A stretch of 10,184 bases of DNA from an uncultured Candidatus Peregrinibacteria bacterium (GTDB lineage Bacteria > Patescibacteriota > Gracilibacteria > Peribacterales > Peribacteraceae). The stretch is taken from positions 1 through 10,184 of the forward strand of contig CAJXJE010000019.1 in NCBI GenBank assembly GCA_913054215.1. The letters run 5' to 3'. Shown here piece by piece: positions 6,544 through 10,184 of the stretch. The notes beneath the pieces were generated by a model. The model had not been told where the DNA came from and did no database searches. It was given only the letters and a program-made list of their open reading frames with translations. The translations under genes and the position numbers were made by a program. Each line of letters opens with the position of its first letter. Position 1 is the stretch's first letter.

Positions 6544-6577
6544 GATCTTTTTTGATATTTCCGTAGAAATAAAGATC
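6544..6577 (+). other. Nested hairpin between gatA and the DoxX-like gene
   Basis: Outer stem GATCTTT (6544-6550) with AAAGATC (6571-6577); 6-base bulge TTTGAT on the 5' side; inner stem ATTTC/GAAAT around the loop CGTA. No T-tract follows on either strand, so it is not a standard terminator. A weaker 5-bp hairpin (AGAGT/ACTCT) lies just upstream. It could be the 3' end of the gatCA mRNA or a processing site. The rest of the 148-base gap holds only the promoter element noted next. Confidence 0.5.
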
Positions 6578-6600
6578 ACCATTCCTTCTGAGAGGTATCA

Positions 6601-6609
6601 TGGTAGAAT
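6601..6609 (+). promoter_or_regulatory. Extended -10 element upstream of the DoxX-like gene
   Basis: TGGTAGAAT is a TGN-extended -10 with hexamer TAGAAT (5/6 to consensus). The expected start is near 6616, about 20 bases before the ATG at 6637. There is no good -35, which extended -10 promoters do not strictly need. Confidence 0.45.
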
Positions 6610-6636
6610 CCAAACCAATATTCCCCCTTTTCCTTT

Positions 6637-7068
6637 ATGAACATGATTCAAGACTGCATGAAGAAATGGTACAAAAATGAATACACCTTCGGTGCAGAAG
6701 TTCTCCGAATCGCATTCGGTATTATGTTTCTTCTTGTTGGTATCAAAAAGTTCCGTATGGGCTTTACCGGTTTTGCCGATGCTCTCGTAGCGGGAGACGG
6801 CCAATTGGCACAAGAAGTACCGAACATCGCTCTGTATGTCTACGGACTCGCTCTGCCTGTTCTCGAATTTGGTGCCGGTCTTGCACTGCTGCTTAAGAAA
6901 TACGTCAAAGAAGCGTACTTCACTATCGCCATTTTGTATCTGACGTTTATCTTCGGAATGCAATATGACGGTAACACCGCTAAGGTTGGTACCGAGTATC
7001 TCCCTGGTCTTCTTACACTATCGGTTGCAGTTTTCTTTACAGCAAAAGCTGGTAAGGGTAAAAAGTAG
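6637..7068 (+). CDS. DoxX-like four-helix membrane protein
   Basis: Integral membrane protein of 143 residues with four predicted helices at about 20-38, 63-86, 92-109 and 119-135, and a basic C-terminus. Helix 1 with LRIAFGIMFLLVGIKKF and the later FADALV and LEFGAGLALLL match the general pattern of the DoxX/DoxD-like family, whose members are linked to quinol oxidation or membrane redox balance in a few organisms; most have no known function. I place it in the family by pattern only. The start may be the ATG at 6637 or the one at 6643; neither has a Shine-Dalgarno, and the stretch before it is pyrimidine-rich. The next gene begins 5 bases after its stop, so the two form one transcription unit. 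Confidence 0.7.
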   Translation: MNMIQDCMKKWYKNEYTFGAEVLRIAFGIMFLLVGIKKFRMGFTGFADALVAGDGQLAQEVPNIALYVYGLALPVLEFGAGLALLLKKYVKEAYFTIAILYLTFIFGMQYDGNTAKVGTEYLPGLLTLSVAVFFTAKAGKGKK

Positions 7069-7073
7069 TACCC

Positions 7074-8561
7074 ATGAAACTATCTCAATACACCCTCGAA
7101 GCAACTGTATTTATTGTTGGCGCTGTCATCATGATCTTTGAACTCGTTGGGTCCAGAGTACTGGGCCCATATTTTGGGACATCTATTTTTGTGTGGACCA
7201 GCCTGATTGGCATCATTCTCGGAAGTTTGAGTTTGGGATACTACTACGGTGGAAAAGTCGCAGACAAAAACCCCAGCTTCAAAAGCTTATCGCTCATCAT
7301 TTTTCAATCTGGCGTGTTTATTGGTCTGATGATTATGTTTAAAGATTTCTTACTCGCATTCTTGCTCAGTTTTGTGCCAGGAGTACGTCTGGCCTCCGTG
7401 ATAGCATCTGTGGTCTTATTTTTTCCTGCCAGTTTTTCGCTCGGGATGGTGTCCCCGTATGCAGCAAAACTCAAACTTACACACCTCAGTAATGCCGGTG
7501 CAACCATCGGAAATCTGTATGCCATTTCTACAACAGGAAGCATTGTGGGGACATTTCTCTGTGGCTTTTATCTCATCCCACATTTCGGAACGAATACCCT
7601 TCTGATGACGCTTGCTATAGCGCTGATCCTCGTTTCTCTTTTACTCTGGCGAAAGCCAATTAAATCAATAGAAGTCTGTACCATAGTTCTCTGCATCATT
7701 GGATGGAACGTCGTAAGTGGTTTCAATCTGATGCCTCGTGCAAGTAACTTTATTGATATCGATACCGCCTACAATCGTATTTGGATCTATGACATGCCCC
7801 ATTACGATTCTGACAAGACCGTTCGCATCATGGGAATCAATAATGAGAACCACTCGTCGATGTTTTTAGAGAGTGATGAACTATCCAATGAATACTCAAA
7901 GTACTACCACCTAGTGCGACACTTTAACCCTAGTTTTCAGACAGCTCTGCTCCTGGGTGGTGCAGGCTATTCTTATCCCAAAGATTATCTGCTGCAATAC
8001 CCCGAAGCGACAATGGATGTTGTAGAGATAGATCCAAAAGTCACCGAGCTTGCGAAGCAGTACTTTCGACTGAAAGAAGATCCTCGACTTGTGATATACC
8101 ATCAAGATGCACGCGTGTTTCTGAATGCGTTAGAGAAGAAGTATGACGTGATCTACGGAGATGCGTTTGGCTCCCGCTATTCCATTCCTTATCAATTAAC
8201 GACAGTGGAAGCCGTACAGAAAATGTACGATGCCCTGAATGATGATGGCATTGTTATTCAGAATATTATCTCTGCAATAGAGGGAGACGGCGGGCAGTTT
8301 CTTAGAGCAGAATATGCAACATTCGCTAGCATCTTTCCTCAACTCTATCTGTTTCCGACACGGGACCCAAGTAATGGCGAACTAGCCCAAAACATTGTGA
8401 TGGTGGCTCTCAAGTCTGATACGAAACCATCCATGCGCAGTACAGATAGGCAGCTGAATGCTTACCTTCAGAATGTATGGAAAAAAGACATCACCTTGGA
8501 TATGCCACTACTCACCGACGACTTCGCTCCAGTGGATTACTATGTAAGTCAGGCGTTGTAG
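7074..8561 (+). CDS. Membrane-fused spermidine synthase-like protein
   Basis: Two-part protein of 495 residues. Residues about 8-215 form a multi-helix membrane domain with the signature ELVGSRVLGPYFGTS (23-37) and GNLYAISTTGSIVGTFL (146-162), as in the family annotated as fused MFS/spermidine synthase. Residues about 225-495 form a Rossmann-type spermidine-synthase-like domain: ALLLGGAGYSYPKDYL (291-306) as nucleotide-binding loop, VVEIDP (316-321) with the acidic ribose-binding residue, HQDARVFL (343-350) and YDVIYGDAFGSR (357-368). The classic GGGDGG loop is altered to GGAGYS, so true aminopropyl transfer is doubtful; the reaction and substrate are unknown. The C-terminal TDDFAPVDYY is typical of this membrane-fused group. 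No separate polyamine-synthesis gene is in the window. It follows the DoxX-like gene by 5 bases and has only a weak upstream AAGG. Confidence 0.85.
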   Translation: MKLSQYTLEATVFIVGAVIMIFELVGSRVLGPYFGTSIFVWTSLIGIILGSLSLGYYYGGKVADKNPSFKSLSLIIFQSGVFIGLMIMFKDFLLAFLLSFVPGVRLASVIASVVLFFPASFSLGMVSPYAAKLKLTHLSNAGATIGNLYAISTTGSIVGTFLCGFYLIPHFGTNTLLMTLAIALILVSLLLWRKPIKSIEVCTIVLCIIGWNVVSGFNLMPRASNFIDIDTAYNRIWIYDMPHYDSDKTVRIMGINNENHSSMFLESDELSNEYSKYYHLVRHFNPSFQTALLLGGAGYSYPKDYLLQYPEATMDVVEIDPKVTELAKQYFRLKEDPRLVIYHQDARVFLNALEKKYDVIYGDAFGSRYSIPYQLTTVEAVQKMYDALNDDGIVIQNIISAIEGDGGQFLRAEYATFASIFPQLYLFPTRDPSNGELAQNIVMVALKSDTKPSMRSTDRQLNAYLQNVWKKDITLDMPLLTDDFAPVDYYVSQAL

Positions 8562-8572
8562 GCTGAGTTGAC

Positions 8573-8600
8573 TGGACTCTTCAGTTACATCCTCTATAAA
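8573..8600 (+). promoter_or_regulatory. Putative promoter of the structured stretch at 8603-8745
   Basis: TGGACT (8573-8578, 4/6 to the -35 consensus), 16 bases, TATAAA (8595-8600, 5/6 to the -10). It starts 12 bases after the preceding stop codon. The predicted start, near 8607, lies at the beginning of the G+C-rich hairpin cluster. Confidence 0.4.
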
Positions 8601-8602
8601 AA

Positions 8603-8745
8603 CTCCTCGAGGCGGAAGCTTGCTTTCGCTGGAGCGGCTCTGCTTTAAGGGAAGGAGAGCCCGTGAGAGGAAACCGTAGGTTTTCTTTCGCGAATTATCT
8701 GGCGGGCCAGGGTGGTTGTTTTCTGAACTAAGGGAGGTATATCAA
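8603..8745 (+). ncRNA. Candidate structured RNA or mRNA leader, unknown class
   Basis: G+C-rich stretch (35 of 60 bases at 8601-8660) with three successive hairpins. Hairpin 1: GCGGAAG (8612-8618), loop CTTG, CTTTCGC (8623-8629), with an optional outer CTCC/GGAG. Hairpin 2: GGCTCT/AGAGCC (8636-8641, 8656-8661) continued by CTT/AAG after a G-G mismatch. Hairpin 3: an 11-bp stem at 8665-8689 with loop GTA. A short CTGG/CCAG hairpin follows (8699-8710). Stems 1 and 3 hold three G-U pairs as plus-strand RNA that become A-C mismatches on the minus strand, so the plus strand is the likely transcript. I compared it by eye with RNase P RNA, tmRNA, 4.5S RNA, tRNA and T-box motifs and found no match. 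It leads into a strong ribosome-binding site. On the minus strand, hairpin 1 followed by TTTTT (8598-8602) could instead serve as a weak terminator for the gene at 8784-9215. Confidence 0.4.
8730..8737 (+). promoter_or_regulatory. Strong Shine-Dalgarno before a 13-codon frame
   Basis: AAGGGAGG is the clearest ribosome-binding sequence of the window. It stands 8 bases before the GTG at 8746. Confidence 0.5.
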
Positions 8746-8787
8746 GTGCTAAAGAAAAGCGAGTGGCTGGATGGTATTACAACTTAG
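8746..8787 (+). CDS. Micro-ORF (13 aa): leader peptide or truncated gene start
   Basis: GTG start, product MLKKSEWLDGITT (GTG read as Met), then TAG. It has an excellent Shine-Dalgarno at ideal spacing and follows the structured stretch at 8603-8745. It overlaps the stop of the convergent gene at 8784-9215 by 3 bases. The first residues look like the beginning of an ordinary protein rather than of a regulatory peptide rich in one amino acid, so it may be the surviving 5' end of a gene whose body has been lost. I do not recognise a family from 13 residues. Confidence 0.25.
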   Translation: MLKKSEWLDGITT

Positions 8788-9215
8788 TATGCTGGCTCGG
8801 GCCTGCTATTCCTGTAGGCGTCCATAATACACCTATCGTTGTCAGGATATTTATTGCAATCAATAGGATTTTTCTCGTATTCAAGTTCTTGCAAGTACTT
8901 TTCTGGATCACTTATGTATCTATAGCCTTGACCAATCTTTGCTACTGCAAGGAGACCTAGTAACACTAGAATTATCACTAAAATTGACTTCAGCGCCCCC
9001 AGTAAGCTCGATTGAGGTGATCTGGATTTAGACCATGTGAAGATTGCAGAAATCAAGTGTAGAACGAATCCTATCACAAATCCAAGGAATCCTAGACCAC
9101 CTATAGCAAAAGCAGAGTCGTCTAATGCCATTAAAGGGAAACTTACTACCATTACGATAATAGACACAATGCAAATCTTCTTCCCTATGGTTGCTTTCTT
9201 GAATTCGTTCTGCAT
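8784..9215 (-). CDS. Hypothetical membrane protein with three helices (143 aa)
   Basis: Not recognised. The first 12 residues are basic (MQNEFKKATIGKK); membrane helices are predicted at about 13-31, 36-59 and 72-93. The second is glycine-rich (FAIGGLGFLGFVIGF). A polar segment WSKSRSPQSS lies between helices 2 and 3. The last 50 residues are a soluble, Tyr-rich tail with two cysteines (C120, C129) that could form a disulfide if outside. The start at 9215 is the first ATG; the upstream TGATACCATAAGAG element may be an extended -10 that gives an almost leaderless mRNA. The DNA is much richer in A+T than its neighbours (19 G or C in the 60 bases at 8821-8880), a sign of possible foreign origin or weak constraint. 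It lies on the opposite strand to the flanking genes. Confidence 0.7.
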   Translation of the reverse strand: MQNEFKKATIGKKICIVSIIVMVVSFPLMALDDSAFAIGGLGFLGFVIGFVLHLISAIFTWSKSRSPQSSLLGALKSILVIILVLLGLLAVAKIGQGYRYISDPEKYLQELEYEKNPIDCNKYPDNDRCIMDAYRNSRPEPAY

Positions 9216-9218
9216 ACA

Positions 9219-9232
9219 CTCTTATGGTATCA
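9219..9232 (-). promoter_or_regulatory. Start-proximal element, possible extended -10
   Basis: On the minus strand TGATACCATAAGAG ends 3 bases before the ATG at 9215. It differs at two positions from the element in front of the aldolase gene (2179-2192). TGA plus TACCAT (4/6 to consensus) reads as an extended -10. Confidence 0.3.
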
Positions 9233-9300
9233 CGAACTTTTTATCAATACCCCCTTCTCAAACAGTACTTGGAATACTGCATTTATCGATTTACCTCACA

Positions 9301-9555
9301 TTACCAGGTAAAAACATCGCAATTTCCTAGTTTATTCATATTTTCCATTAGGTTCCCAGCGTACAAGTAGACGATTTCTTTATGAGCACCACGATCAATA
9401 AGATCTAGCAAACCTTGTTTGTGTCCCATCCATAACTGCAAAGCATCATCACAGTCACCATCTGCAACAATTTCATTCCTAATTTGCTGATTAGCAATAC
9501 TGATTGTATCGCTTGAAATTCTTTGCTCACTTCTGCAAGAAGGCTTGCGGGACAT
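9301..9555 (-). CDS. Hypothetical protein (84 aa)
   Basis: Not recognised. Begins MSRKPSCRSEQRISSD; soluble, with alternating helix-forming stretches (IANQQIRNEIVADGD, LWMGHKQGLLDLIDRG, YLYAGNLMENMNKL) and three cysteines (C7, C35, C79). No signal peptide or membrane segment. Codon use looks coding throughout the frame. The ATG at 9555 is the only early start; no Shine-Dalgarno. It lies 85 bases upstream of the membrane-protein gene on the same strand, so the two may be transcribed together, forming a small orphan pair between plus-strand genes. Confidence 0.55.
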   Translation of the reverse strand: MSRKPSCRSEQRISSDTISIANQQIRNEIVADGDCDDALQLWMGHKQGLLDLIDRGAHKEIVYLYAGNLMENMNKLGNCDVFTW

Positions 9556-9650
9556 CAGATCCTAAGCAAACGTTCTTGGTGGGCCGGGAGCGTCTGAACG
9601 CAAACTCTTTGTGGAAGGAATTGGTGCATTGGGATAATGTGATAAGTCAC

Positions 9651-9679
9651 TTCAAATCTCGCTAATTCTTGTGTAAAAT
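9651..9679 (+). promoter_or_regulatory. Putative promoter of the S-layer-homology gene
   Basis: TTCAAA (9651-9656, 4/6 to the -35), 17 bases, TAAAAT (9674-9679, 5/6 to the -10). The expected start is 9686-9687, right at the ATG at 9687, so the mRNA may be leaderless. The rest of 9556-9650 shows only a 4-bp hairpin (GCGT-CTGA-ACGC at 9590-9601). Confidence 0.5.
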
Positions 9680-9686
9680 CCACTTA

Positions 9687-10184
9687 ATGAAAAGGGTCCT
9701 TCTCATCGGAATAATTTTCTTTCTGGTACCAGTGAGCACGAGAGCCTTCTCTGACGTGCCACAATCCCATCGATACTACGATGCAATAATATGGGCGCAG
9801 GCAAATGGAGTGATCCGTGGTTATCCGGATTACAGCTTTCGCCCAGATACCACTATAAACAGAGCAGAGTTTTTAAAGATTGTGACGCTGCACAAATACG
9901 GAAGTGCCATGGTAGAGATGTGCGGGACACAAGGACGATACACTGATATTCCCTACGGGGCTTGGTACGAAAAATACGCATGCAGAGCCACTAACGCAGG
10001 TCTGGTCAGTGGATACCTGGATGGAACATTTCGACCAGCCCAGACTATCAATTTTGCAGAGGCAGCTAAGATAGTGGTGAATGCGTTTATTGGTATCCCT
10101 CCTCAGATTCGTCACGATGAAGCATGGCACGTACAGTACATCCAGGCTTTGTCCCGAGTTGGTGCTATTCCTCCTTCACTCAAT
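9687..10184 (+). CDS. S-layer-homology domain protein, 3' end outside window
   Basis: Secreted cell-surface protein; 166 residues are visible. A signal peptide with MKR, the hydrophobic core VLLIGIIFFLVPV and a likely cut after STRA (about residue 20) leads into two SLH domains. SLH 1 covers about 22-68: FSDVP, then YYDAIIWAQANGVIRGYPD, SFRPDTTINRAEFLKIV. SLH 2 covers about 86-134: YTDIP, then ACRATNAGLVSGYLDGTFRP and the TINFAEAAKIV end. A third may begin near residue 143, cut by the window edge. SLH domains commonly bind cell-wall polymers and anchor proteins to the envelope. Two cysteines (C79, C99) lie in the linker and the second domain. The start lies right at the predicted transcript start and has no Shine-Dalgarno. 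What follows the SLH repeats is unknown. Confidence 0.9.
   Translation, partial: MKRVLLIGIIFFLVPVSTRAFSDVPQSHRYYDAIIWAQANGVIRGYPDYSFRPDTTINRAEFLKIVTLHKYGSAMVEMCGTQGRYTDIPYGAWYEKYACRATNAGLVSGYLDGTFRPAQTINFAEAAKIVVNAFIGIPPQIRHDEAWHVQYIQALSRVGAIPPSLN

Noticed and set aside
8763..8960. Plus-strand frame of 65 residues with hydrophobic stretches.
   Set aside because: It is the antisense shadow of the three-helix membrane protein gene on the minus strand, which has the better codon pattern and protein features.
9504..9665. Open plus-strand frame ending ...LVGRERLNANSLWKEL..., and the stretch TGGTGGGCCGGGAG (9577-9590) that recalls an antisense tRNA 3' end.
   Set aside because: If folded as a minus-strand tRNA, the T-stem does not pair at any position and no matching 5' acceptor strand lies within 80 bases. 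The frame has no start signal and overlaps the minus-strand gene at 9301-9555. It could still be the 3' remnant of a lost gene, but the evidence is too thin.
1..10184. CRISPR array, insertion sequence with inverted repeats, tRNA or rRNA gene.
   Set aside because: I saw no regularly spaced repeats, no transposase, no terminal inverted repeats with target duplication, and no tRNA or rRNA motifs.

Overview
The window looks like chromosomal DNA from a small-genome bacterium, most plausibly of the Candidate Phyla Radiation (Patescibacteria); this is inferred from gene content and style, not from a marker gene. Genes are closely packed, few starts have a clear Shine-Dalgarno sequence, and core translation genes alternate with short orphan proteins. 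The standard genetic code is used: TGA ends csrA and rnpA, so the UGA-as-glycine code of Gracilibacteria does not apply. A single-membrane-like cell is suggested by the YidC type and an S-layer-homology protein.

Left part (1-2077, all minus strand): the 5' three quarters of cysS, a small acidic orphan protein, a CsrA-family RNA-binding regulator with a strong intrinsic terminator and a possible autoregulatory leader, and another small orphan. Centre (2195-6488): a class I fructose-bisphosphate aldolase on the plus strand converges on a minus-strand rnpA-yidC pair that overlaps by 4 bases. Divergent from rnpA is gatC-gatA, overlapping by 8 bases; these encode two of the three subunits of the tRNA-dependent amidotransferase (gatB is not in the window).

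Right part (6489-8561): a two-gene plus-strand unit of a DoxX-like four-helix membrane protein and a large membrane-embedded spermidine-synthase-like protein. It is followed by a G+C-rich structured stretch (about 8603-8745), which leads into the clearest Shine-Dalgarno sequence of the window placed before only 13 codons. Then comes an A+T-rich island with two minus-strand orphan genes (8784-9215 and 9301-9555), and at the right edge the start of a secreted S-layer-homology protein that runs off the window.

The core genes cover translation (CysS, GatCA, RnpA), membrane-protein insertion (YidC), central carbon metabolism (aldolase) and post-transcriptional control (CsrA). The least explained parts are the structured stretch at 8603-8745 with its micro-ORF, the orphan island after it, and the csrA leader.
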